Source: Flectobacillus roseus (GTDB taxonomy: Bacteria; Bacteroidota; Bacteroidia; Cytophagales; Spirosomataceae). Taken from it: a DNA stretch of 15,378 bases. Position 1 is the first letter of the stretch. Every line of letters starts with the position of its first letter. The stretch lies in NCBI RefSeq assembly GCF_030056665.1, contig NZ_JASHIG010000068.1, one strand, 5' to 3'. Below, piece by piece: positions 1 through 7,274 of the stretch. The translations under genes were made by a program, and so were the position numbers. The notes beneath the pieces are model-generated. The model saw nothing but the letters and a program-made list of their open reading frames with translations, was not told the origin of the DNA and made no database searches.

Positions 1-1010
1 GGGCTTTTACAAGTACCATTCACACAAGCACCATAATACGTAGTCGTTGTCGTTGGACTTACCGTAGCACTTGCTAACGCTGTTCCCGTCAAACCTGAAT
101 CGGTGTACCATGACAAAGTACCTGTAGCACAAGTAGCACTTAGCACACTACTTGAACCTGAACAAATCGCACTTGGACTTGCCAATGCACTCGTTGGTAC
201 TAATGGTGAAGAAGGGTTAGATAAGGTTACAGACAGCGTGTTACTTCCACTTGGGCAGTTAGTAGGATGACTAAATTTAATATTAGTATAAGTTCCTGCT
301 GTTAGACCACTAATAGTCACACAACCATTCACATCCGCAGATTGATTAACTAAAGCTGCAGCTGGTACGCCGTTATTATCATAATTTATAGTCCAACCGG
401 TGCTATTTGAACCTAATCCACATATTTTTATGCTTCCATCTGAGCTACCACAAATACTTGGATTGACATTATTTCCGGATACATTTGAAATTGTCGGACA
501 ACAAAGTGTTATTGTTACAATAATTGGACTAGCATTCGAATAACAATTTATTCCGTTGACCGTAGTTTTATAAGCTACATAATAGGTACCTGCACCTGCT
601 GAAGTAACAGATGTTCCAGTAATAGCATTGGCATCACCAACGGGTAATGCACTATGGAATGAAAGACTTACTCCTGAGGGAGGAGTATTAACAGCAGAAT
701 TTAAATCTACAGTTGTAATGGGACAACTATTAGTAATGATTCTAATTGGAGCTGCTTCACTATAACAACCACTTCCATAATTGTAAAGTCCATAATATAT
801 GCCAGGCACTACGGCTGTAGGAACGCTTACAAGGGGGGAGTAAGATGTTGCACCTGTATGCCATTCGAAAATAGCACCAGCAGGAATTGTTGTTGGCTGA
901 TGAGAGGTTAGATCTGTTGTCGAAGTTTGAGCTATTGACGAAATAGCACAAACAAAACATAATAACAGATTTACTAACCTACTCGCTACTAGGTTATATA
1001 TTTTTTTCAT
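1..1010 (-). CDS. Secreted Ig-like repeat protein, 3' end outside window
   Basis: Translating the minus strand from the ATG at 1010-1008 gives 336 uninterrupted codons to the window edge, so the gene is truncated only by the window. The protein starts MKKIYNLVASRLVNLLLCFV and has a signal peptide that probably ends at SIAQ, about residue 28. It continues with Ser/Thr/Gly-rich Ig-like repeats. The first two carry paired patterns such as FEWHTGA...GSGCYS and LSFHSALP...GINCYSNASP. A later one resembles the Ig-like modules of Bacteroidota surface proteins (SWYTDSGLTG, TTTYYGACVNGTCKS). No enzymatic motif is visible. It starts 21 bp after the stop of the 1032-2462 gene, so the two are very probably co-transcribed, and the Ig modules of the two proteins are clearly related. 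A T9SS sorting domain may lie beyond the window. Likely role (inference): extracellular adhesin or cell-surface protein. Confidence 0.85.
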   Translation of the reverse strand, partial: MKKIYNLVASRLVNLLLCFVCAISSIAQTSTTDLTSHQPTTIPAGAIFEWHTGATSYSPLVSVPTAVVPGIYYGLYNYGSGCYSEAAPIRIITNSCPITTVDLNSAVNTPPSGVSLSFHSALPVGDANAITGTSVTSAGAGTYYVAYKTTVNGINCYSNASPIIVTITLCCPTISNVSGNNVNPSICGSSDGSIKICGLGSNSTGWTINYDNNGVPAAALVNQSADVNGCVTISGLTAGTYTNIKFSHPTNCPSGSNTLSVTLSNPSSPLVPTSALASPSAICSGSSSVLSATCATGTLSWYTDSGLTGTALASATVSPTTTTTYYGACVNGTCKS

Positions 1011-1031
1011 GTTAGCAAAATTTCGGTTGGT

Positions 1032-2462
1032 TTATTTCAAACTCGGTGCTACCGTAGGTACACAATCGAGTGTCCAAGTATCTACAATTGCTTTTTTAGG
1101 TGCACTTGTGAGGTTTGCTGAACAACTACCCGTATTTCCAACAGTAAAATTCATGGTACCTAATGAGGAACCATCATACTTTATAGGAATATGAAATTGT
1201 TGTACCCCAATTGTTGTAGCACATACTGTGGAAGGTGAGGTGACTAAAGTTATTCCTGAACCTGAAACAGAAATTGGCTTAAAGCAACCTGCTTGAGTAA
1301 CATTAATCGTTGCAACAAGGGTATGTTGTGCTGCAATACCTGCCTGAGGAGCCTTAAAAATCTGGGTTTTACTACAATCAATAGCTCCAGCGGCACAGGT
1401 ATTTATCGTAACTGTAATATTACTAGCAACATATCCATCGCCTGAGTAACAACCAGAGTTAGAATCGTAAAAAGCAGCGTACACAGTAGAAGGTGATACT
1501 GACGGAGCATAAGTTGTAGGGTTTTCAATTTTATTACCATTCGTGGCTGGTAACGAAGTATGCCAAGTTACTTGACTCCCAGAGGGAATATTAGATGCAG
1601 TAAGAGTCGTAAGATTCACTGTCTCGACTGGACAACTATTTGTAATACTATTAGTGGAGCCGAAATTAGGAGCATCTGTACCTGCGTTACAAGCAAAAAA
1701 TGTACATACATTATTGGGTTTGTATGTTGCTAATTTAGCTAATCCATGATACAAGTTCATTGCAAAAATATCTTGATTATTACTAACAGCACTGCCAGTT
1801 GACATTCCTCCTAAGGTTGAAACCATATCAACATCTGCTAAGTAAACGTCGCTGGATGTTGAGTTAATAACACCAGCGACCTGAGCATTAGCAGACTGAA
1901 TAATAGAGCAAGAAGTGGATGGGACTGCTGTAAAAACTCCTTGATAACCTCCCCCTTGATTAAATGAATTAGCAACCCCAAATGGGCCATTGAAAATCTT
2001 TTGACCTAACATTGTAAAGCTGTTAGGGTTAACGTTCCCTGTTCCTACAATGGTGTGTCCTGAAACCCAGTACCCTGCCCAGCTCTGAAAACCTAGGAGA
2101 ACTCCTTTGTTACTGTCGGTGCTCCAAGTGTATAAACTCGTCGCCTCAGAAGCTGTGTAACTAGTTAGACTTCCCCCTGCATCCGCTTCGACAAGGCCTG
2201 CATCAAATATCTGACAGCCATTAGAAACTAATGCTGTATAGGTAATTGGAGTGGTTCCAAAATCGTACAGTTGAAAGGTATATTTTGAAGTACCACTAGG
2301 GCCAAAGTTAAGTGGGTTACTAAGCTTATCGTCAAAATCAAGTCTATAGCCATTATTTATAGAGTAACCACCGACTCCTGACTTATAACATACCTTAATA
2401 GTTTGAGCAGTTGATAAGACTACTACATTAAGGAGGAAGAGAACCAAAATACTAGTACGCAT
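1032..2462 (-). CDS. Secreted protein: amidotransferase-like fold domain plus Ig-like domain
   Basis: I chose the ATG at 2462 over the upstream ATG at 2495 because it puts a classical signal peptide (MRTSILVLFLLNVVVLSTA|Q) at the N-terminus; the longer start would add 11 residues. Residues about 60-250 form an alpha/beta domain containing FNQGGG (167-172) and LADVDMVSTLGG (208-219). This domain aligns with residues 290-485 of the DUF1028 protein at 7275-9026. Strand and helix order (IFDAGLVE, then TASEATSLYTW, then GVLLGFQ) resembles class I glutamine-amidotransferase-like or ThuA folds, but no catalytic Cys is evident; this fold call is inference. Residues about 278-355 form an Ig-like module shared with the downstream protein (VTWHTSLP...SGCYSG), followed by another beta-rich segment. 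No T9SS tail is seen. It is the first gene of a two-gene operon, about 870 bp downstream of the LytTR genes. Confidence 0.88.
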   Translation of the reverse strand: MRTSILVLFLLNVVVLSTAQTIKVCYKSGVGGYSINNGYRLDFDDKLSNPLNFGPSGTSKYTFQLYDFGTTPITYTALVSNGCQIFDAGLVEADAGGSLTSYTASEATSLYTWSTDSNKGVLLGFQSWAGYWVSGHTIVGTGNVNPNSFTMLGQKIFNGPFGVANSFNQGGGYQGVFTAVPSTSCSIIQSANAQVAGVINSTSSDVYLADVDMVSTLGGMSTGSAVSNNQDIFAMNLYHGLAKLATYKPNNVCTFFACNAGTDAPNFGSTNSITNSCPVETVNLTTLTASNIPSGSQVTWHTSLPATNGNKIENPTTYAPSVSPSTVYAAFYDSNSGCYSGDGYVASNITVTINTCAAGAIDCSKTQIFKAPQAGIAAQHTLVATINVTQAGCFKPISVSGSGITLVTSPSTVCATTIGVQQFHIPIKYDGSSLGTMNFTVGNTGSCSANLTSAPKKAIVDTWTLDCVPTVAPSLK

Positions 2463-3183
2463 AAAAGCGCTTTCTTTTAGTGGATAAGTATTCATAATTT
2501 AAGTAATTTTTAAGTTTATTAATTCATTATTTGTGAATATTAAATACAGCGTACTTTAGTGTCAATCAACTTAGAATATTTCAAATTTCACTATGGAATA
2601 CTGTAATAAAATCATGTAATATTTTATTATAAACAGTAGACTCGATTAGTAAAAGAAGGAAAATATTAGTTAGATTCTAGTTTCTTATTGAAGGTTATAA
2701 TGTTTCATTACATACTAAAATTGAATTATTAATGCTATAAACAATTACCCAAAGCATTAGATTAGATGAATGGGATGCTTGACTATTCTAGAAAAGATTA
2801 AGTAAACCAATATTTGGCAACTTCGAGGGCGAAAATTTGTTTATTCATGGCGATTTAAAATTTAACTACTTATGCGATATTTTAACTACTAGATTAACAC
2901 AGATTTTCAAATTAGTAAACCTTCACAAGATTCATCATATGTCATTCCAAGGTAAAAATTAAAAGGACATCTAATAAAACTTCAAATTTTTTCAACAGTA
3001 TGAATGAGCCATTTACTTTTTATAAAAGGTCTCAAAATCGTACTTGAACAAGTTTTCATTATAATGAGCAAAAATACTTAACATTACAGAAATAATTAAT
3101 AAAAACTAAGTACTAAAGAGTAAAAACACTCACATGAATTATAACAAAATTTAGACCAAAAGAGAGAATTTATATACAAAATG

Positions 3184-3211
3184 GGTGATAAGTAGTCACA
3201 AACGGTGATAA
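3184..3211. promoter_or_regulatory. Paired direct repeat GGTGATAA, 20-bp period (candidate LytTR operator, site A)
   Basis: GGTGATAAGTAG starts at 3184 and GGTGATAA recurs at 3204, exactly 20 bp later. The same arrangement (GGTGATAAGTTG, then GGTGACAA 20 bp on) occurs at 4107-4134. LytTR regulators are known to bind two short direct repeats about one to two helical turns apart. Site A lies between the 3333-4025 regulator and the secreted-protein operon. Confidence 0.5.
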
Positions 3212-3219
3212 AAAATATT

Positions 3220-3244
3220 ATATTTTAGACAATAAAATATTTTT
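3220..3244 (-). terminator. Weak AT-only hairpin after the LytTR gene
   Basis: ATATTTTA (3220-3227) and TAAAATAT (3233-3240) are complementary around a 5-nt loop, with a T run on both outer sides. It lies about 90 bp past the stop of the 3333-4025 gene. The all-AT stem makes it a weak, possibly bidirectional terminator. Confidence 0.3.
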
Positions 3245-3332
3245 CTACAAAACCTATTGGAAAGTGTTTGTTTTTTTCATTTAGCACTAGATATAAATGA
3301 CCCCAAAAAGTTTCAGATACATTTGAAGAGCC

Positions 3333-4025
3333 TTACAACAGAGTAAAATCAAGATTTGCTTTAAAAACTTTACTAATCTTTAATTTCTTCCCTTTCAAAA
3401 TAACTACTCCATTTGCTAGATCTAATTTATCTATAAAGTCTATATTTATAATTTGGGACTTATTAATTTGTACAAATGAGCTATCTAATTCATTCTTAAC
3501 ATTTTTTAACGTTATTTTTCTTACATAAACTTTGTCTGTAGTAATGGTACGAGTATAGTTTCCATCAGCTTCTATAAGCAAAATTTTATCAAAGTTGAGT
3601 TTTATCCGATGCTGTTTACTATCAATAACCTCTAAAAAACCATAAAGCTTCCTAGATAAAAGTAAATTAAGTGATGAGAGCAGGGTATGCTCATCTATAG
3701 GTTCAATTAAAAATAGGCTACGAGGATGCTTGTTCCCTATATCAAAAACTTCTTGGCCTAGTTCATTTAGAATGACCAAGATGGGAAGATTTAAAAACCT
3801 ATCTTCTAACAGTATATTAAAGGTGTTTTTTTCAAAAAAGATTATGATCATAAGATTAGGATCATAAGTCTCGATTAATGAACTAAAGTTTATTATGTTA
3901 TCATCTAAGATACTACTACTAAATCCATATCTAATTAAAATCGGCTCAATTGAGCTCGCCCTACCACTCTCATCTTCGATAAGTAGGATTTTGATCTGAT
4001 GCCTTTCAAATGTTCTTGCTTTCAT
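3333..4025 (-). CDS. LytTR-family regulator with degenerate (pseudo-)receiver domain
   Basis: 230 aa. Residues 11-125 align with a CheY-like receiver: IEDE (16-19) retains the acidic pocket. The phosphoacceptor position reads Ile62 (in MIIIFFEKN), where the neighbouring paralogue has Asp62 in IISDICLG. The conserved Thr is Leu86 and the conserved Lys is Glu108 (LIEPI instead of LTKPF). The domain therefore should not be phosphorylated in the normal way. Residues about 136-228 are a well-conserved LytTR DNA-binding domain (IEADGNYT at 151-158; SSFVQINKSQIINIDFI). It lies 154 bp downstream of the paralogue on the same strand, so the pair probably arose by duplication. It likely regulates transcription of nearby genes, perhaps as a constitutive, heterodimeric or competing partner (inference). 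No histidine kinase gene is present in the window. Confidence 0.93.
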   Translation of the reverse strand: MKARTFERHQIKILLIEDESGRASSIEPILIRYGFSSSILDDNIINFSSLIETYDPNLMIIIFFEKNTFNILLEDRFLNLPILVILNELGQEVFDIGNKHPRSLFLIEPIDEHTLLSSLNLLLSRKLYGFLEVIDSKQHRIKLNFDKILLIEADGNYTRTITTDKVYVRKITLKNVKNELDSSFVQINKSQIINIDFIDKLDLANGVVILKGKKLKISKVFKANLDFTLL

Positions 4026-4032
4026 AGAATAA

Positions 4033-4040
4033 CAAATTTA
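4033..4040 (-). promoter_or_regulatory. Candidate -7 element TAAATTTG for the pseudo-receiver LytTR gene
   Basis: The minus strand reads TAAATTTG, matching the Bacteroidota TAnnTTTG element, 7 nt before the ATG at 4025. No good TTTG is seen 19 bp upstream, so transcription might need an activator and give a nearly leaderless mRNA. AT-richness makes a chance match possible. Confidence 0.35.
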
Positions 4041-4077
4041 AACTGAATAATGAGAATAAATCACATAATTATTATAC

Positions 4078-4112
4078 ATCACCATTTACTATTAGTAACA
4101 GTAAATGGTGAT
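4078..4112. repeat. 13-bp inverted repeat upstream of the LytTR gene
   Basis: ATCACCATTTACT (4078-4090) is perfectly complementary to AGTAAATGGTGAT (4100-4112) across a 9-nt spacer. It lies in the 154-bp gap between the two LytTR genes. The right arm supplies the first GGTGAT of the paired direct repeat at 4107. It may be an operator, or a hairpin between the two transcription units. Confidence 0.6.
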
Positions 4113-4134
4113 AAGTTGCACTTTATGGTGACAA
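4107..4134. promoter_or_regulatory. Paired direct repeat GGTGA(T/C)AA, 20-bp period (candidate LytTR operator, site B)
   Basis: GGTGATAAGTTG at 4107 and GGTGACAA at 4127 repeat the layout of site A at 3184-3211 with the same 20-bp period and 11 of 12 bases shared in the first copy. It lies 82-109 bp upstream of the start of the 3333-4025 regulator, a plausible position for autoregulation or for control by the paralogue. Confidence 0.5.
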
Positions 4135-4179
4135 CCTCTCCTAACTATACGTTGATTTATTATACTAAAAAATCAGACA

Positions 4180-4887
4180 TTAGTATTCATGTAAGACTTT
4201 ACTTCTAAAGCTACGGCCAATCTTAAATCTCCTACCGTCTAAAGATAAAAATTCATGAGTTAGATGATCTACTTTAACATAATTTAGATTAACAATATTA
4301 GATTTATTCACCTGAACAAATGATTCTGGCAAGTACCCTCCTATCTTTTTTAGTGTATATTTATAGGTGTGATAACTACCATTAGTTAGATGTATATATA
4401 TGTAGTTACCATCTGCTTCGATATTGATTATCTGTTCTAAATCAATTTGTATTGACTTACATTCTCGATGTGATAATAATAAGTATTTTTTAGCCTTGAG
4501 AGAACAGGTATTAAGTAATACCTTAATAGAAGATAATAATGTATATTTATTGAAAGGCTTTGTGAGTAAGACGCTGCTAGAATGAGTTTTACATTTCCGA
4601 ATATTACCATTATCTGCGTGGCCTGTGATAAATACTTTTGGAATATTTAAAAAATTTTTATTGTTTATTATTTCAAAGATATTTCGTTTTCCCAAACAAA
4701 TGTCAGAAATTATCAAATCAGGCTTACAGTCTTCTACTATAACTTCAGCCTCGCTTATAGTCTTAGCTGTCCCAACAATTTGAAACTCTTTACTATTGAC
4801 TATATGCTCTAAATTTTTTAAACTCATTATCTCATCTTCCACGATCATAATTCTGATGTAATCGTGAAAATTATGTAAAATTTTCAT
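4180..4887 (-). CDS. LytTR-family response regulator with intact receiver
   Basis: 235 aa. Receiver residues 11-125 include VEDE (16-19), phosphoacceptor Asp62 in IISDICLG, Thr88 in FITGHAD and Lys110 in LTKPF, so all standard receiver residues are present. Residues about 140-233 are a LytTR DNA-binding domain (IEADGNY at 156-162; ESFVQVNKSNIVNLNYV). In this family phosphorylation by a sensor kinase activates DNA binding to paired direct repeats. No cognate kinase is in the window. The gene precedes its degenerate paralogue on the same strand by 154 bp and has a probable promoter at 4951-4958. The target is unknown; the repeats at 4107-4134 and 3184-3211 and the secreted-protein operon are the obvious local candidates (inference). 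Confidence 0.95.
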   Translation of the reverse strand: MKILHNFHDYIRIMIVEDEIMSLKNLEHIVNSKEFQIVGTAKTISEAEVIVEDCKPDLIISDICLGKRNIFEIINNKNFLNIPKVFITGHADNGNIRKCKTHSSSVLLTKPFNKYTLLSSIKVLLNTCSLKAKKYLLLSHRECKSIQIDLEQIINIEADGNYIYIHLTNGSYHTYKYTLKKIGGYLPESFVQVNKSNIVNLNYVKVDHLTHEFLSLDGRRFKIGRSFRSKVLHEY

Positions 4888-4950
4888 AGTTTGTTTGATA
4901 AATATGTGGATAGGATAATATTATACGCTAATAGTTATAAAAGCTAGCAG

Positions 4951-4958
4951 CAAAGTTA
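4951..4958 (-). promoter_or_regulatory. Candidate -7 element TAACTTTG for the LytTR gene
   Basis: The minus strand reads TAACTTTG, a full match to TAnnTTTG, about 64 nt upstream of the ATG at 4887. The -33 side lacks a clear TTTG at 19 bp, so support is moderate. Confidence 0.4.
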
Positions 4959-5589
4959 TAGATTAACATAACAGTTAGACATATATTTTTCTAATTTAAT
5001 CAAGGCTTACTTTTTGTGACTTCAGTACATAAAATCGAAATCTAACGTAAGTTTTTTTTGAGTTTGATTGTATACGTATAGACAGCACAATTCCCCTAAC
5101 ATTTAACTGTGTTCTTTATTGAAAGAAATTATTTACTTAATGAAATTAAAGTGTGGACAGAAATCTAAACATATGAGAAGATTTTAAAGAAATAGATGTA
5201 ATTAGTCCGCTAGAAAATCAAACTACTAGTATTTTACTATAGAACCTTTTTATTTTTTTGCAAAACTAAGTATAATGCGCTTTTTAATTAAAACTGTGCT
5301 AGACTGTTTTTTCTAATATCCCCAAAATTCTTCTATGTCAATTATAGAAATATTTAATATTATTTTAAAAACTGTAAAACACATAAATTAATTTTATCAC
5401 AAATAAGAAGGTTAAATACTTTCTAAAATGAATTTACAATATCTAATTACACTCTTATTAGATAAGACAATAAACACTTTTATTTGTATTATATATATAC
5501 AAATATAATTTTCCGTACTTGGAATTAAAAGCTTATAAGCCAATTCCTTCTCATGAAAAGATATGATTAATATCATTTTAGGAGATGAG

Positions 5590-5593
5590 GTTA
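5590..5593. repeat. Left copy of 4-bp target site duplication GTTA
   Basis: GTTA directly precedes the left IS end (TGTTGG at 5594), and GTTA directly follows the right IS end at 6859-6862. Duplications of 3-4 bp are normal for IS3-family transposition. Confidence 0.75.
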
Positions 5594-5618
5594 TGTTGGT
5601 TTCCCATTTTTAGTACAG
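5594..5618 (+). repeat. Left terminal inverted repeat of the IS
   Basis: It starts TGTTGGTTTCCC and ends TTTTTAGTACAG. Compared with the right end it shares TGTnnGnTTCCC and TAGTAC, with the middle A/T run differing and one base of offset. Confidence 0.75.
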
Positions 5619-5660
5619 TTTAAAAAATACATAATCTGTCTGCTTTGATTATGTTTTTAA

Positions 5661-5707
5661 CCCTTCTTGGGCTTCGTTCTGCTACGCTACACTCAGCCCA
5701 AGAAGGG
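5661..5707. terminator. 13-bp stem hairpin at the 3' end of orfB
   Basis: CCCTTCTTGGGCT (5661-5673) and AGCCCAAGAAGGG (5695-5707) are perfectly complementary, with a 21-nt loop. The stem overlaps the original orfB stop region (TGA at 5695-5693). On the plus strand it is followed by a T-rich run (TTTTGTTTTTC), so it may stop transcription entering the IS from outside as well as ending the transposase mRNA. Confidence 0.6.
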
Positions 5708-6495
5708 AGTTTTGTTTTTCAATCTATAATCTACTGGGCTCATACCACCTAAAGAGACATGCGGGCGAACGAAATTATAATCCTTCAGCCATAGATCTGT
5801 TTCTTGGCGAAATTCCTCCAAAGAATCAAAAGTATAAGCATCTAATACATGTCTGCGGTAAGTTTGATTGAATCGCTCAATGTAGGCATTTTGCGTTGGT
5901 TTCCCTGGAGGAAGATTTGAAAAACGATGTCATTCATCTGACTCCATTCTTGCGCTAGCTTTGCTACAAATTCTGGGCCATTATCCATTCGAATCTTAGT
6001 AGGCTTACCATATTTGTTCACCAAATGGCGAAGAATATAAATCACCCTACTACTCTTGAGCGAGTAGTCTGTCTCTATGAAAAGTATTTCTCTATTGTAA
6101 TCATCTATCACATTAAAGCTTCGGAAGGAACGCCCGTTAGTCAAAACATCACTCATGAAGTCTATGCTCCAAGTATGAGTAAAGCTCTGTGGAACTTCTA
6201 AGGGCTCTTTCACCCTAGCTGCAAGGTGTTTTTTAGACTTTCTACGAATAGAAAGACCCATCTGCACATACACCCGATGCACCCGCTTATGATTGAAATG
6301 ATGACCCGCATTGCGCATACGGTGGTAAAACTTACAAAAGCCTTCACGAGGATGATCCTTACTCAATTGTGATAATTCATCCATTAACACGTGATCGTCC
6401 TTAACAGATTGATAGTTTAAACTGCTTCGGCTCGTTTTGAAGATACGGCATGCCTTGCTAATGCCTCTTGGATAGAGTTCTTTCAACTCTCGCAC
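5693..6495 (-). pseudogene. IS3 transposase OrfB (DDE integrase), frameshifted
   Basis: From the in-frame ATG at 6495 the frame encodes the HTH_21-like region, then the rve integrase core: first catalytic Asp in WSIDFMSD (112) and second in DNGPEF (171). At about 5905-5925 the frame runs into the wrong sequence (stop at 5842). The genuine C-terminus continues one frame over as PPGKPTQNAYIERFN, which carries the catalytic Glu, then VRPHVSLGGMSPVDYRLKNK, ending at the TGA at 5693-5695. A single missing base explains this. In a functional IS3, OrfB is made as an OrfAB fusion through the slippery site at 6525-6531, so the true protein would begin in orfA rather than at 6495. The break removes the third DDE residue, so it is inactive unless the ribosome shifts again, and I see no good slippery site there. 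Confidence 0.88.
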
Positions 6496-6518
6496 AAGTG
6501 CTCGCTTGACACAAGGCT

Positions 6519-6785
6519 TTAGAGCTTTTTTTCTATGACATATTTTGCCATATCCAACTCCAAGGCCAGTTTGGCATACATGCGCTTGAGTTTGGCGTTC
6601 TCTTCTTCAAGTTGTTTAACCTTCTTGAGTTCGCTAGCTTCCATGCCACCATAACGCTGACGCCATTTATAAAATGTTACCTTGCTGACCCCATATTCGC
6701 GAACAACGGTATCTAAGGACTTGCCAGATTCAAATTCCTTAAGAATCTTGGTAATTTCGGTCGGACTAAATTTGCTGCTTTTCAT
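6519..6785 (-). CDS. IS3 transposase OrfA
   Basis: 88 aa, the usual OrfA size. Residues 7-46 form the transposase helix-turn-helix (FSPTEITKILKEFESGKSLD...VSKVTFYKWRQRYGG) that binds the IS ends. Residues about 55-85 form a leucine-zipper-like helix (LKKVKQLEEENAKLKRMYAK) used for OrfA/OrfAB multimerisation in this family. The frame ends IEKKL with the slippery heptamer just before the stop. OrfA alone typically represses or modulates transposition. The start at 6785 is the only sensible ATG and lies about 73 bp from the right IS end. Expression is expected from a promoter in the right end. The gene itself is intact, unlike its partner orfB. Confidence 0.93.
   Translation of the reverse strand: MKSSKFSPTEITKILKEFESGKSLDTVVREYGVSKVTFYKWRQRYGGMEASELKKVKQLEEENAKLKRMYAKLALELDMAKYVIEKKL
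6525..6531 (-). other. Programmed -1 frameshift site A_AAA_AAG
   Basis: On the minus strand orfA reads GAA AAA AAG CTC TAA. The heptamer A AAA AAG is exactly in phase, and a -1 slip enters the orfB frame (KALKPCVKRALVRELKEL). This is the classical IS3-family signal that produces the OrfAB fusion. Confidence 0.8.
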
Positions 6786-6832
6786 AATACTTACTTAAAG
6801 TTAAAAAATATCACACTTTTTAAACTTTTAAT

Positions 6833-6858
6833 CCGTACTATTTTTGGGGAACCTTACA
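6833..6858 (-). repeat. Right terminal inverted repeat of the IS
   Basis: Read inward on the minus strand it begins TGTAAGGTTCCCC, then AAAAATAGTACGG. The same sequence recurs almost unchanged at 9289. Confidence 0.8.
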
Positions 6859-6862
6859 GTTA
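6859..6862. repeat. Right copy of 4-bp target site duplication GTTA
   Basis: It is identical to 5590-5593 and abuts the right IS end at 6858. Confidence 0.75.
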
Positions 6863-7274
6863 TCTATGAAAGTAATAGATTGAATAGCTTTAAAAACTAA
6901 AGAAACTTACATACAATCAATATTCAGACCTTGAATTATTGATATTGTATTTTCGAAATCCATTTGATCAAATTCGTAATTAGCTTAATCGAGCATTTAA
7001 CATTCTTCCCTTTTAGAATCATAAAAATAAACATCATTCGCCACCACTAATAATCCCCTACGATACCTCTAGCGAGCATAATTAAGGAGAATATTGACGC
7101 CAATAAATCAACGAAATATGTAGACGCTCTTTAGTTTTTTGAAATATAAATATATTTTTTCAAAAAAATATATAAAATAACAAGTAAAGCTTAATAATTT
7201 AGCTATTTTCAGGTTTGGCAGATCTGATTTCTTAAAAAAAATTTAATAATTTAATACCTAAAACTTATATTGTT
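6859..7274. other. Non-coding gap between the IS and the DUF1028 gene
   Basis: No gene is seen. The last about 150 bp are extremely AT-rich and presumably hold the promoter of the 7275 gene. I find a TTTG at 7214-7217 but no TAnnTTTG at the right distance, so no promoter is called. Confidence 0.5.

Larger units (their letters stand above)
2496..3332. other. Gene-poor AT-rich gap between LytTR genes and secreted-protein operon
   Basis: No convincing gene is seen on either strand. A plus-strand frame stays open for 56 codons at 2792-2962 (it includes GDLKFNYLCDIL and LTQIFKLVNLHKI). It has no good start codon and a stop on either side, so it is at most a gene remnant. The gap also holds the direct-repeat site at 3184-3211 and an AT-only hairpin at 3220-3240. 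The unusual length before a regulated operon suggests a long leader or regulatory region, which is inference. Confidence 0.5.
4888..5593. other. AT-rich gap without a recognisable gene
   Basis: Apart from the promoter element at 4951-4958, no coding frame is supported on either strand. One inverted repeat is visible: TATTTGTAT (5481-5489) with ATACAAATA (5497-5505). The IS inserted at the right edge of this gap, after GTTA at 5590-5593. Confidence 0.6.
5594..6858 (-). mobile_element. IS3-family insertion sequence, 1265 bp, probably inactive
   Basis: The element is bounded by imperfect terminal inverted repeats (TGTTGGTTTCCC at 5594; TGTAAGGTTCCCC reading inward from 6858) and flanked by GTTA duplications. 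It carries orfA (HTH/leucine zipper) and orfB (DDE integrase) on the minus strand with the IS3-type -1 slippery site between them. The length is typical of IS3 elements. A second frameshift inside orfB separates the last catalytic residue from the rest, so the copy should not make a working transposase. The intact target duplication suggests the insertion is not very old. The assignment to IS3 is firm; the subgroup is not determined. Confidence 0.92.

Noticed and set aside
760..960. 66-codon minus-strand frame
   Set aside because: It is antiparallel to codon phase of the continuous 336-codon secreted-protein frame at 1-1010 and has low-complexity, non-protein-like composition.
2792..2962. 56-codon open plus-strand frame
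   Set aside because: It has no usable start codon or family match, and stops on both sides; a length expected by chance in a non-coding gap.
5910..5925. Second programmed frameshift in orfB
   Set aside because: The local sequence lacks an in-phase slippery heptamer; a single-base deletion is simpler.
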